Assembly (NCBI RefSeq): GCF_030065885.1
Contig: NZ_JASJCS010000011.1
Span: 1 to 52,192, forward strand
Length of the DNA stretch: 52,192 nt
From: Ilumatobacter sp.
GTDB lineage: Bacteria > Actinomycetota > Acidimicrobiia > Acidimicrobiales > Ilumatobacteraceae
Reading direction: 5' to 3'
Below are positions 1-9,500 of the stretch, piece by piece. The translations under genes and the position numbers were made by a program. The notes under the pieces were generated by a model that saw only the letters and a list, made by a program, of their open reading frames with translations, was not told the DNA's origin and did not search any database. Positions within the stretch are counted from its first letter, which is position 1, and each line of letters starts with the position of its first letter.

Positions 1-66
1 GTGCAGATGGCTGACGGTGGGGGAGCGGCCGACCACGTCGCTCGCGATCTCGAACGAGTCGTCCAT
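1..66 (-). CDS. N-terminus of an unidentified gene running off the left edge
   Basis: Only the first 22 codons are visible, starting at ATG 66 and reading MDDSFEIASDVVGRSPTVSHLH. Nearly every codon ends in G or C (one exception), which matches the confirmed genes here. The family is not recognisable from so few residues. It would diverge from the acyltransferase that starts 46 bases away. The alternative is the 3' end of a plus-strand gene in frame 1 that stops at TAG 103-105, six bases before the acyltransferase. That frame uses several codons that are rare in this window (gga, gct, cga, gtt, gaa), so I prefer the minus-strand reading. Confidence 0.4.
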   Translation of the reverse strand, partial: MDDSFEIASDVVGRSPTVSHLH

Positions 67-111
67 CTGCACGTTCCCGGCGTGCTCGTCGCGGACGTGA
101 AGTAGGCCTCG

Positions 112-1110
112 ATGACCAACCGGTACCTGCGCACTGCCCAGCGGGCCGCCGGTCGCGCCGAGTCGCTCGTGCGCACGGCGGCGAAGCCGTTGCGCTCGTA
201 CGGGTTCCCGTACCGGGCGCCGACGGTGCCCAAGGGTGTCGACGTGCCGAGGGAGCCGTCGAAGCTCGGCGCAGGCTACGACACCGACTGGGCCCGGTCT
301 CCGATGGCCCGGGCCGCCCGCGGCGCCATCACCGAGGGCCCGCTCCGCCTGCTGGTCGCCGGCACGGCTCGACCCGAGGTCGTCGGCCTCGATCGCCTCG
401 ACGATCTCACCCGCGTCGACGAGCCGGCACCTGTGATCTTCGCCCCCAACCACCACAGCCACCTCGACACGGTCCTGATGATCCGCGCGATCCCGATGTG
501 CTGGCGCCGCGAGCTCGTCGTCGCAGCGGCCGCCGACTACTTCTTCGACCAGCGCTGGAAGGCGGTCGCCTCCGCGCTGTCGCTGAACGCGATCCCGATC
601 GACCGCGAGGTGACGAGCCGGAGGTCGAGCGACATGTTCCGCGACCTGGTCGCCGACGGGCACAGCCTGCTGATCTACCCCGAGGGTGGCCGCTCACCCG
701 ACGGCTGGGGCCAGGAGTTCAAGGGCGGCGCGGCGTACCTGTCGTCACGCACCGGCGCCCCGATCGTGCCGGTCTTCATCGACGGCACCGGCGCGATCTT
801 CGGCAAGGGCATGAAGCGGCCGAAGCCCGGCCGCACGAAGGTGCTCTTCGGGGCGCCGCTGGTGCAGCACGAGGACGAGAACACGCGCCGGTTCAACAGC
901 CGCATCGAGGCAGCGGTCACCCGGTTGGGCGACGAGGCGCTGACCGACTACTGGATCGCCGCCCGCCGCGCCGCGGCCGGCACCAGCCCGAAGCTCACCG
1001 GACCGGACCACAACGGCTGGCGCCGCCAGTGGGAGCTCGGCGAACGTCGCAAGCTCGGTGCGGTCGGCCTCCGCAGACGTCAGAAGCGCCGCTGGCCCGA
1101 CCTCGGCTGA
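112..1110 (+). CDS. 1-acyl-glycerol-3-phosphate acyltransferase-like protein (PlsC family)
   Basis: This 332-residue protein should transfer an acyl group from acyl-CoA or acyl-ACP to a lysophospholipid or similar acceptor at the inner face of the membrane. The PlsC hallmark HX4D is visible as NHHSHLD near residues 108-114, followed about 75 residues later by the second block YPEGGRSPDG, which corresponds to the usual EGTRS motif with Gly for Thr. A basic N-terminal extension of about 70 residues precedes the catalytic domain, and the last 40 residues are rich in Arg, Lys and Trp. ATG 112 is the first good start after the preceding stop; no strong ribosome binding site is visible. The acceptor cannot be told from sequence. 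It lies 42 bases before the first TIR gene in the same direction, so co-transcription is possible. Confidence 0.85.
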   Translation: MTNRYLRTAQRAAGRAESLVRTAAKPLRSYGFPYRAPTVPKGVDVPREPSKLGAGYDTDWARSPMARAARGAITEGPLRLLVAGTARPEVVGLDRLDDLTRVDEPAPVIFAPNHHSHLDTVLMIRAIPMCWRRELVVAAAADYFFDQRWKAVASALSLNAIPIDREVTSRRSSDMFRDLVADGHSLLIYPEGGRSPDGWGQEFKGGAAYLSSRTGAPIVPVFIDGTGAIFGKGMKRPKPGRTKVLFGAPLVQHEDENTRRFNSRIEAAVTRLGDEALTDYWIAARRAAAGTSPKLTGPDHNGWRRQWELGERRKLGAVGLRRRQKRRWPDLG

Positions 1111-1140
1111 CTCCCGGATCGGCGTCGCCCGGCCGGCGTC

Positions 1141-1146
1141 TACCAT
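1141..1146 (+). promoter_or_regulatory. -10 element (TACCAT) for a leaderless TIR transcript
   Basis: TACCAT matches the actinobacterial TANNNT -10 consensus and ends six bases before ATG 1153, so transcription would begin at or next to the start codon. There is no Shine-Dalgarno sequence before this gene and no good -35 hexamer. Other genes in the window show the same spacing. Confidence 0.4.
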
Positions 1147-1152
1147 TCGGCG

Positions 1153-2883
1153 ATGCCCGACGTGTTCATCTCCTATTCGCGTCGCGACGCCGACTTCGTC
1201 GATGGGCTGCGCCGCACGCTCGAACAGCGCGACTACGAGACCTGGGTCGACGAAACCGACATCGCCCCGTCGGTCGATTGGCGTGAGGAGATCCACGACG
1301 GCATCGCCACCAGCGAGGCGCTGATCGTCGTCGTCAGCCCCGACTACGCCGCGTCCGAGGTCTGCGGCGAGGAGGTCGGCCGGGCCGAGGCGCTGGGCAA
1401 ACGCATCGTGCCCGTCGTGTGCCGCGACACCGAACCCGCCTCGGTGTTGCCGGTCGTCGCGGCCCGCAACTGGATCTTCGCTCGCACGGACGACGAGATC
1501 GCCGCCGCCGTCGGGAAGATCGACGAGGCACTGAGCGTCGATCCCGACTGGGCCAAGGAGCACACCCGCTTGCTCGGGCGGGCGCTCGTCTGGGACCAGC
1601 GGAACCAGGACGCCAGCATCCTGCTGCGGGGCTCCGAGCTCGACGCCGCCGAGACGGCCGTCGCCGCCGAGCGCCCGATCGAGCAGCCGCAGGTGACCGA
1701 GCTGCAGCGGCGCTTCGTCCAGGCGAGCCGCACGGCGGCCACCAAGCGGAGCCGCCGGCTCGTCCTGGTCTCGGCAGCCGTCGCAGCCGTCTCGATCGCC
1801 CTCGCCGTGGTGGCAGTGCTCCAGACCTTCGAGGCCAACGAGCAACGCGACACCGCCCAGGCGCGCGAACGCCTCGCCGAATCGCGGTCGCTGGCGGCGC
1901 AGGCGATGCAGCTCGTCGAGTTCGAACCGGAGACGGCGGCGCTCCTCGCCGTCGAGGCGATGCGGCTCGAGGCGACCGCCGAGGCCCGCGACGCGCTGCT
2001 CACTGCGCTGGCGGCCAACCCGGCGGGCCTGGACGAGCTCGACATCGGCGAAGAGAGCGACCACAACCCGACGTCGTTCCTCGATCCGAGCGGACGCTAC
2101 GAGGTGAGCGACGAGGGCAGCCTGATCACCGACACGACGACGGGCGACACGCAGCGGATGATCGAGCTCGACCCGGACGAGACGATCGTGGCGCTCCGCG
2201 ACACCACGTTCGACCCGACCGGCACACGTGTGGTCTTCCACAACCTGCCGGCCGAGCGCTACGAGGTGTTCGACGTGAGCGACGGCCTCCCCGCCCGTGA
2301 GCTCCCCAGTCCGTCGGTGGAGGGCTTCGTGCTCGACGCCGCGTTCCGGGCCGACGGCCGGCTCGTGGCGCTCTGGACGACCGACGACCCCGACGCGGCG
2401 GGCGACGAGGACGACGAGGGCGACGACGAGCTCATCTCGGACCTCCGGCTCACGGTGTTCGACGACGACGCCCGTGAGCTGTTCTCGGCCCGCTTCAACG
2501 GTCGCATCCCTGAGGGCATCGACCTCCGCGACTCGTTCGTCGTGATGTCCGGCGACGAGGACCTCGGCGCGATCGTCACGATCGACGGCGAGGCGCAGCT
2601 GTTCTCGCCGTCGAGCGCTCGGTTCATCGGGCCGCTGCTGCCGAGCGACTGCACGCCCGACTGCACGGAGATCGAGATCATCGCCGGTGCGGCGGCGCTG
2701 GCATCGCTCGGCGGCGACGAGCTCGCGGTCACCGACCACACCTCGACCCGACGGACGTGGACGCTCGACGTCGACGACTGGATCGACGCCGCATGCGCGG
2801 CCGCCGACCGCGAGCTCACCGCGCAGGAGCGCGAGCGGTTCCTCTCCGACGTCAGCGCCGGCTCGTCGGCCTGCGCGCCGTAG
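1153..2883 (+). CDS. Membrane-anchored TIR protein with degenerate beta-propeller region
   Basis: This 576-residue protein has an N-terminal TIR domain at residues 3-125 (FISYSRRDADF; strand ending VVVSPDY). The position of the NADase glutamate is occupied by E74 in SEVCGEE, with Val replacing the usual Trp. A Trp/Arg-rich linker (WDQRNQDASILLRGSEL, about 147-163) typical of TIR-WD40 proteins follows, then a single membrane helix at about 203-225 preceded by KRSRR, so the TIR domain is predicted to be cytoplasmic. The remaining 350 residues would be extracytoplasmic. They show only scattered WD40-like strands (FDPTGTRVVF, AFRADGRLVAL) and an acidic stretch near 415-430. The C-terminus WIDAACAAADRELTAQERE is shared with the next two TIR proteins. 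The NADase or signalling function is inferred from the family; the ligand is unknown. Confidence 0.8.
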   Translation: MPDVFISYSRRDADFVDGLRRTLEQRDYETWVDETDIAPSVDWREEIHDGIATSEALIVVVSPDYAASEVCGEEVGRAEALGKRIVPVVCRDTEPASVLPVVAARNWIFARTDDEIAAAVGKIDEALSVDPDWAKEHTRLLGRALVWDQRNQDASILLRGSELDAAETAVAAERPIEQPQVTELQRRFVQASRTAATKRSRRLVLVSAAVAAVSIALAVVAVLQTFEANEQRDTAQARERLAESRSLAAQAMQLVEFEPETAALLAVEAMRLEATAEARDALLTALAANPAGLDELDIGEESDHNPTSFLDPSGRYEVSDEGSLITDTTTGDTQRMIELDPDETIVALRDTTFDPTGTRVVFHNLPAERYEVFDVSDGLPARELPSPSVEGFVLDAAFRADGRLVALWTTDDPDAAGDEDDEGDDELISDLRLTVFDDDARELFSARFNGRIPEGIDLRDSFVVMSGDEDLGAIVTIDGEAQLFSPSSARFIGPLLPSDCTPDCTEIEIIAGAAALASLGGDELAVTDHTSTRRTWTLDVDDWIDAACAAADRELTAQERERFLSDVSAGSSACAP

Positions 2884-2904
2884 CCGGCAGTCGGGAGCGG
2901 TCGG

Positions 2905-5900
2905 TCATTCGACGATGAGGGAGACATCCAGGTCGACCACGTCCGGCCGAGACTCGGATCCCTCGAAGTTCAAGACGATGACCGTCCACACGCCGGGCTC
3001 GAGCTCGTCGATGACGCACGACTCCTCGCTGCCTGGATCGGCACTGACGCACACCGCTCGAGCGGCGTCGGGCTCGCTCCCGGGCACATACACACCCGGC
3101 TCGTAGACGTACAGGTCGATGTCGGGCGACGTCGTCACGCCGACCGATACCTCGAGCTGGACGGCATTGTCGGGCACCTCGAGCTCGTAGACGTCGAACT
3201 CCTGCTCGCCGAGTCCGACCGAACCGAGGTCGCCGACCACGTCCTGGCCGCCGGCCTGCGACTGAGCGATCGTCGTGGCCGGCGGCGGGCTCGTGGCGGG
3301 CGCTGGGCTCGTGGTGGCGGGTGGCGGGCTCGTCGTGGCCGGCGGGCTCGTCGTGGCGGGGGTCGTCGGCTCGGGCGAAGCCGTCGGCTCGGGCGACCCC
3401 TCAGCTCCGGTGGTTCCCGCCCCCGATGTGGACAGCGGCTCGACCGACGAGCCCGTCGACGACAGGATCCGGCTGTAGTCGGCCAGCGGCCCCTCGCCGG
3501 GATGGTCACAGTGCCGGACGTAGGAGCCCCGGCCGTACAAGTCCCATTCGGCCTGGGTCATGTTGCGCCCTGCCAGCAGGCACGCCCGCGCGATCCACGC
3601 ACCGGTGTCCAGGGTCCATGTGTGGACGAAGTCGTCCTCGCTCGCGACGGCCAAGGTCATCCCGTTCGGGCTCAATGCCATGTCACTGATGCCGTCGGTC
3701 GGCCCCCCGAACGACGTGATCAACCTGCGTTCGGCCACGTCCCAGTAGTTGACGACCACGTCGCGGTCGGCTGACACCAGCTGCTCGTCGTTCTCGATGA
3801 AGGCCAGCCCGGTCACGGCCTCGTTGTGGCCGATGAACGAGCCACCCGAGCGCTCGCCCGTCTCGAGGTCCCAGACATGGATCTTCCGGTCGCTGCCACC
3901 GGTGACGAGGAGCTTGCCGTCAGAGCTCGCCGCCATCGACACGACCTCCTCGCCGGCGAGCGCCCCAGCTTGGTCAGCCGTGCCGTGTCGCAGCGGCGGC
4001 TCGATGAGCCGGCCGGTCGCGACCTCGAACCGATGGGCCACCGGACCCCGCTCGTCGCGGCCGCCGATCCAGACGACCCGCTCCCCCGAGTGCAACGCCG
4101 ACACGGGCTCGAAGCCGTCAGGAAGATCGGGACTCGCGAGTCGATCGCCTGTCTCGGCGTTCCAGATGGTGATCGCATCGGACGAACCGGTCAGCAGTCC
4201 GCGGCCGTTGTCGGAGAGCTCCACCACCACGACCTCGTCGCTGTGAGCCGTCTCGAGCGTCATCTCGTCGTCGCCGATCGACAGCGAGACGGTGCCGTCG
4301 GCCAGACCCACGGCGAGTCTGCCGGCGGCGGCGTCGATCGCAGTCACCGCGCCCGGCGGGATCTCCCTCACGAGCTGCCCGATGCCGCCGAGGACGCTCG
4401 TCACCAGGAGGTTCCCTTCGGTGTCCAGCGAGACGACGATGTCGTCGTCGAGGAAGGCGACCTCCGCGACGTCGATCAGGTGCTGCTCTCCCGACGACGG
4501 CACCGTGGCACCGAACACGAACTGGGGTTCGGCGCTCCACCAGATGACCTCACCTTCGAAGCTCCCCGAGGCGATCTGTCCGCCCGCACCGAAGGCCAGC
4601 GATCTGATCTCGTCGTTGTGGCCGAGCAGCCGGTCGACGAGCAGACCGCCGTCCTCGAAGACCTGCCACAGCAGCACCTCGCCGTTGGTGTGGGCCGACG
4701 CGAGAGTGAACGGCGCGGAGAAGCCCGCCGGATCGAAGACGAGGTCGATCGCAGGGGTCACCGGCGGCGGATCCATCCGCCCGACCTGGGTCTGCGTGGC
4801 GACGTCGAACACCCAGATCCCGCCATCGGCCTCGCCGGCGACGACCAGCGAGCCGTCGGGGCTGAAGGTCAAGCTCGCGACCTCCGAGACGAACCCTTCC
4901 AGGAACTCGAGCGGTGCGTCGCTCTGCGGGTTCCTGATGACGAGACCGCGGCGACCGTCGACGCTCTCGATCCAGGCGACGAGCGGCGGGTCGGCATCGC
5001 CGATCGTGGCCAGCGTGACCTGCGACGAGTCGCCACCGACGAGTGGAACGCGGTCGACCTCGGTCCCCTCCCCGTCCCGCACGACGACGTCGCCACCGAC
5101 GAGCGCCGTCCCGCCCTCCTGCTCGACGACATCCCCGTCCGATTGGCCGGCGTAGAACGCCAGATCCGGACTCACCCAGAAGAGGCCCGGGTAGTCCGGT
5201 GCGGGGAGCGCAGCCAGTTCGGCGCCTGTCTCGGCATCCCAGAGCACGAACTCGCCATCCGACGCGACGGCGACGAGCACCGTCCGGTCGTCGAGTTCGA
5301 AGAACGACAGCCGATTGACCGCCCGCGGTGCCAGATCGAGGTCCAGGCCCTCACGCACGGACGCGGGGCTCAGCGGTTCACTCGGGTCGACGCTCCACAT
5401 CACGATCTTGCCGGCCAGGTCACCGGTGGCGGCGAGCCGTCCCGTCGCGTCGAAGGCGACCGCTGTCACCGGCTGGTCGGGGTGCTCGTTGGTGCGTTCC
5501 TGGAAACGACTCGGGAATCCGAGAATGCCCAGCAGGCTGCCGCGCGCCTCACTGGTGTCGGCGACTCGGACGCTCTCGAGCGCCAGCAACGCCGACAGGT
5601 CGCGATCGGTCACCGCGTTCGTGAGGGCCTGACCGGCCATCGCCCGCGACTCCGCCCGCCGGGCCTCGGTCCGGGCCCGCTCGCGTTGGATGAGCGCGAC
5701 GATCCCGGCCAGCGTGGCGGCGACCGTCAGGATGGCGAGACCGGTGATCGCCATCCTGCGCAGGCGCTTGGCTCGCCGGAACTGCACGAGGTCGGCACCG
5801 ACGAGGTCCTCTTTCGAGATCGGCTGCGGCGGATTGCCCGTGTGCGGATGGATCGGTGCGGCGAGCGTCGCCACCCGATCCTTCCAGCGCCCGTCGGTGC

Positions 5901-6363
5901 GGATGTCGAGATCTTCCGCCTCCCGGAACTCGGTCATGTCGAGGAACAATGGCTCCTCGGGGAAGACGCCCCGCAGCCCGTCCCCGACGGCGGTGGACTC
6001 GGCGAAGTCGAAGTCGCCGGCAGCTTCGTTCCAGGAGATCGTCCCCTTGGTCAGCACGAGGCGGATCTGCTCCCACGACTTGCCCGACTTCCTCCAGTGC
6101 TCGACTTCCTCGCCCACCCACCGCGACCCGGCGCTCTCGGGCGAGGCGAGGATGACCAGGAACCGCGAGCGGTCGAGCTGATCCTGCAGGGAGTCCCGAA
6201 GTCCGGCGCTGGCCTCGAGCGAGGTCTGGTCGAGGAACACGTTCAGCGCGCGACGCCGGTTCCACTTCTTGCCGAGCTTCAGCATCCCCTCCTTCAGCTT
6301 CGGCGCGAACTGCTCGTCCGATGCGCGCGCGTAGGAGATGAAGGCGTCGTACTCGGTGGCCAT
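2905..6363 (-). CDS. Membrane-anchored TIR-WD40 protein with C-terminal PPC-like domain
   Basis: This 1152-residue protein has a TIR domain at about 5-175, with the candidate catalytic glutamate E86 in SRWVGEEVEHW. A membrane helix lies at about 204-226 after RRAKRLRR. A short helical segment containing the conserved LSALLALESVRVADT follows, then about 700 residues of WD40-like repeats (for example LTFSPDGSLVVAGEADGGIW and LLVTGGSDRKIHVWDLETGE). The propeller ends with WIARACLLAGRNMTQAEWDLY, a motif found at the end of many bacterial WD40 signalling proteins. A Pro/Thr-rich linker with repeated TTSPPA units then leads to a C-terminal beta-sandwich of about 115 residues resembling a pre-peptidase C-terminal (PPC) domain. 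The topology implies an extracellular sensor and a cytoplasmic TIR. It is the second gene of a minus-strand tandem behind the 16-repeat paralogue. The start is supported by GAGGGGG four bases upstream. Confidence 0.85.
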   Translation of the reverse strand: MATEYDAFISYARASDEQFAPKLKEGMLKLGKKWNRRRALNVFLDQTSLEASAGLRDSLQDQLDRSRFLVILASPESAGSRWVGEEVEHWRKSGKSWEQIRLVLTKGTISWNEAAGDFDFAESTAVGDGLRGVFPEEPLFLDMTEFREAEDLDIRTDGRWKDRVATLAAPIHPHTGNPPQPISKEDLVGADLVQFRRAKRLRRMAITGLAILTVAATLAGIVALIQRERARTEARRAESRAMAGQALTNAVTDRDLSALLALESVRVADTSEARGSLLGILGFPSRFQERTNEHPDQPVTAVAFDATGRLAATGDLAGKIVMWSVDPSEPLSPASVREGLDLDLAPRAVNRLSFFELDDRTVLVAVASDGEFVLWDAETGAELAALPAPDYPGLFWVSPDLAFYAGQSDGDVVEQEGGTALVGGDVVVRDGEGTEVDRVPLVGGDSSQVTLATIGDADPPLVAWIESVDGRRGLVIRNPQSDAPLEFLEGFVSEVASLTFSPDGSLVVAGEADGGIWVFDVATQTQVGRMDPPPVTPAIDLVFDPAGFSAPFTLASAHTNGEVLLWQVFEDGGLLVDRLLGHNDEIRSLAFGAGGQIASGSFEGEVIWWSAEPQFVFGATVPSSGEQHLIDVAEVAFLDDDIVVSLDTEGNLLVTSVLGGIGQLVREIPPGAVTAIDAAAGRLAVGLADGTVSLSIGDDEMTLETAHSDEVVVVELSDNGRGLLTGSSDAITIWNAETGDRLASPDLPDGFEPVSALHSGERVVWIGGRDERGPVAHRFEVATGRLIEPPLRHGTADQAGALAGEEVVSMAASSDGKLLVTGGSDRKIHVWDLETGERSGGSFIGHNEAVTGLAFIENDEQLVSADRDVVVNYWDVAERRLITSFGGPTDGISDMALSPNGMTLAVASEDDFVHTWTLDTGAWIARACLLAGRNMTQAEWDLYGRGSYVRHCDHPGEGPLADYSRILSSTGSSVEPLSTSGAGTTGAEGSPEPTASPEPTTPATTSPPATTSPPPATTSPAPATSPPPATTIAQSQAGGQDVVGDLGSVGLGEQEFDVYELEVPDNAVQLEVSVGVTTSPDIDLYVYEPGVYVPGSEPDAARAVCVSADPGSEESCVIDELEPGVWTVIVLNFEGSESRPDVVDLDVSLIVE

Positions 6364-6433
6364 CGATCCCCCTCACTCGGCGCCCGCCCGACCGATACTC
6401 GACCAGGCCGGACCGCTGCCGGCGCGGGTCCTG

Positions 6434-6462
6434 AAGCTAGACCTGGCGCGTCTGTCGATCAA
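6434..6462 (-). promoter_or_regulatory. Sigma-70-type promoter for the second TIR gene
   Basis: On the minus strand TTGATC (6462-6457) is followed by a 17-base spacer and TAGCTT (6439-6434), a good match to housekeeping -35/-10 elements. Transcription would start near 6427, giving a leader of about 60 bases before ATG 6363, with a purine-rich ribosome binding site (6374-6368). The downstream TIR gene may therefore be transcribed independently of its upstream neighbour. Confidence 0.5.
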
Positions 6463-6508
6463 GCGAAATGCGTCGGGCGACGTCGTCGGGCCCGGATCGC
6501 TCGGGGTG

Positions 6509-9500
6509 TCAGGCGCTCGAGCACGAGTCGATCCGGAACTGGACGCACTCGTCGGGGGTGAGCCGCCGGTCGGCGAGGCGTTGCTCGAGCTCGTCGATCA
6601 GCCCGGCGAGACTCCACGCCGACCACAGCTTGGCACCGCCCCCGGAACCGCCCGTCACGATGCGGGTTCCGCCGGGGCTGAACGCCGCCGTGAACACCCT
6701 GCCACCGTGCTCGAGGACGGCGAGCGGCGTGCCGTCCAGTGCCCACACCCTGGCCGTACCGTCGCCGCTGGCCGTGACCACTCGAGTCCCGTCGCGGCTG
6801 AAGCCGGCTGCGAACACGATCTCACCATGGCCGTTGAGCGCAGCGAGTGGCGCCCCGTCGGCGGTCCACAACCTGGCCGCGCCGTCCCAGCTGGCGGTGA
6901 GGATGCTGTCGCCATCGGGACTGAACACCGCCGATGACACGGGAGAGGCGTGTGACATCGTCGCAAGCGGCTCGCCGCTGTCGGACCACAACTTGGCGGT
7001 GCCGTCCGAGCTCGCCGTCACGATCCGGGTGCCGTTGGGATCGAACGCGGCGGTGAAGACCTGGTCGCCGTGATCGAGCGTCGCGAGGAGTGCACCACCC
7101 GCGTCCCAGATCTTGGCGGTGCGGTCCTGACTCGCCGTGACGATCAGGGTCCCGTCCGGGCTGAACTCCGCCGAGAACAGTTGCTCGCCGTGGCCGGTCA
7201 GGCTCGCCACGAGCGATCCGGTGAGATCCCACACCTTGGCGGTCGGTTCCTCACCGGTGGTGACGATGCGGCGTCCTTCGGCATCGAAGACGGCGGAGAA
7301 CACGCGACCGCCGTGGTCGAACGTGACCAGCTCTGTGCCGTCGGGAGCCCAGAGCTTGGCCGTGCCGTCGTCGCTGGCCGTGACGATCCGCGTTCCCTCG
7401 GGATCGAACACCGCCGATGACACCGCGTCATCGTGCTCGAGCGTGGCCAGCAACGCGCCCGAGGCGTTGCGAACCCAGGCACTGCCGAAGCCGGCGGTCA
7501 GGATGCGGGTTCCGTCCGGGCTGAACGTCGCCGACTCGGAGTGGGCGTCGCCCAACGTGGCGAGTGGCGCGGCGCTCGCGTCCCACAGCTTGGCCGTGCC
7601 GTCGAAGCCGGCGGTCAGGATGCGTGTCGCATCGGGGCTGAAGATCGCCGACGCCATGAAGTCGTCACCATGGTTCAGCGTGGTCAACGGCGTGCTGTCG
7701 TCGAGGCCCCACAGCTTGACCGTGCCATCGGAGCCGGCGGTCATGATGCGAGTCGCCTCCGTCAGCGCGCCCGCGCGGTCGGACGAGAAGACGGCCGACG
7801 TCAGCCGATCGCCGTGGTTGAGGATGGTGCGCGGCGGGTCGTCCGGGAACTCCGACGACAACACGCTCGCCGTGCCGTCGATGTTGGCGACCAGGAGGAG
7901 CGATCCGTCGGGACTGAACGCCACGGACATCACGGAGCTGCCGTGGTCGTAGGTCGCCAGCAGGGTGCCATCGAGATCCCACACCTTGGTCGATTCGTCG
8001 ACGACTGCCTGATCGCGCTCACCCGTCGTCGCGATCCGAGTGCCGTCGGGACTGAACACGGTGGTGCTGACTCGGCCTCCGTGATCGAGGGTCGCGAGCA
8101 ACCTGCCCGTGTCGGGTTCCCACACCTTGGCGGTCGTGCCGCTGGTCACGACGCGGGACCCGTCCGGACTGAAGACCGCCGATATCAGCGAGCCGCTGCC
8201 GTGGTCGAGCGCCGCGAGCGGCGAACCGCCGTCGATGTCCCACACCTGTGCGATGCCGTCGAAGCCCGATGTCAGGACGCGAGCTCCATCCGGGTCGAAG
8301 ACGGCAGATTCCACATCGGCTCCGTCGTCGAAGGTGGTCAACAGCGCCCCATCGAGATCCCGGAGCTCGACCGAACGACCGGCGATCAGGATGCGGGAGC
8401 CATCCGGACTGAACACCGCCGACCCGACGGCGACCTCGTCGTCGATCGTCGTCAGGAGCTTGCCGTCGACGTCCCACAACCTGGTCGAGTAGACGCCGTC
8501 ACGTGTCTCGCCGGCGCCGGGGAAGTCGTTGCTCACCGTCAGGATGAGGGTGCCGTCGGGACTGAAGGCAGTCGAGTGCATGAGTCCGGGATGGCTGAGC
8601 GTGGCCCGCCACGGCGACGATGCCACCCGGTACAACGCCGCTTCGGCACTGGTCGTCACCAGCGGATCCACCGCCGGTTCGTCGGCTTCCGCCAATCGAC
8701 CGGCGGCAGCGGGCGGCACGCCCGACGTCGATCTGACCGATTCGATCGCCAGGAGGGCGGCCAGGTCGGGCCGTGCGTCGAGGAGGCGTGCCGACTCGCC
8801 TGCCAAACGAACAGAATCGGCGATCGCGAGCTGTGTGTCGACCTCGGTCTGCGCCACTTCCACGGCCGCCTGCGCAGCGTCGCGCTCGTCGACCGCTGCG
8901 TCGCGATCGGCCTGCGCTTGGTCCCGCTCCGACTGGGTCGACGTGAGATCGGCTTCGACTGCAGCGAGGTTGGACTCGGCCGCGGTCAGGTTTGCCTCGG
9001 CGTCGTCGAGCCGAGCCTCCGCCGCCCGAAGACTCGCCTCGGCCACCCCGCGGGCGTTCTGGGCGACGTCGCGCTCGGCGACGGCGGTGTCGCGATCCGA
9101 GAGCGCGGCATCCCGGGCGCCCACCGCGGCATCCCGTGCGGCGGTTGCGGCGTCGCGCGCCGCTGCGGCTGCGTCGCGTTCTTCGACGGCGGCGTCACGA
9201 TTGGCCACGGCGGCGTCGCGCTCCGCCGCAGCTGCATCCCGATCGGCCTGGGCCTGGTCTCGCTCGTCGACCGTCGCGTCCAGGTCGGATCGCACGAGCG
9301 CCAGGTTGGACTCGGCCGCGGCGAGATTTGTGTCGGCGGCCGCGAGTCGGGTCTCGGCCTCGGACAGGTTGGCTTGAGCTACCCCGAGGGCGTCTTCTGC
9401 GGCGGCGAGCTGCACGTCGAGGTCGTCGAGACGGGTCTCGGCGGCGGCGACGGCGGATTCGGCCGAGCGCTGGGCCGATCGAGCGCTCAACCAGCCGGGC

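Noticed and set aside
745..2739. A 664-codon minus-strand open frame at the left end
   Set aside because: It lies opposite the acyltransferase and the first TIR gene, with no recognisable domain.
3270..3400. A possible CRISPR-like or VNTR array (repeated GGCGGGCTCGTGG units)
   Set aside because: The units are coding sequence for a Pro/Thr-rich linker in the TIR-WD40 protein and have no spacers.
3826..6561. A 911-codon plus-strand open frame opposite the TIR-WD40 gene
   Set aside because: It is an antisense shadow: Arg/Asp/Gln-rich repeats mirror the WD40 codons and no family motif is present.
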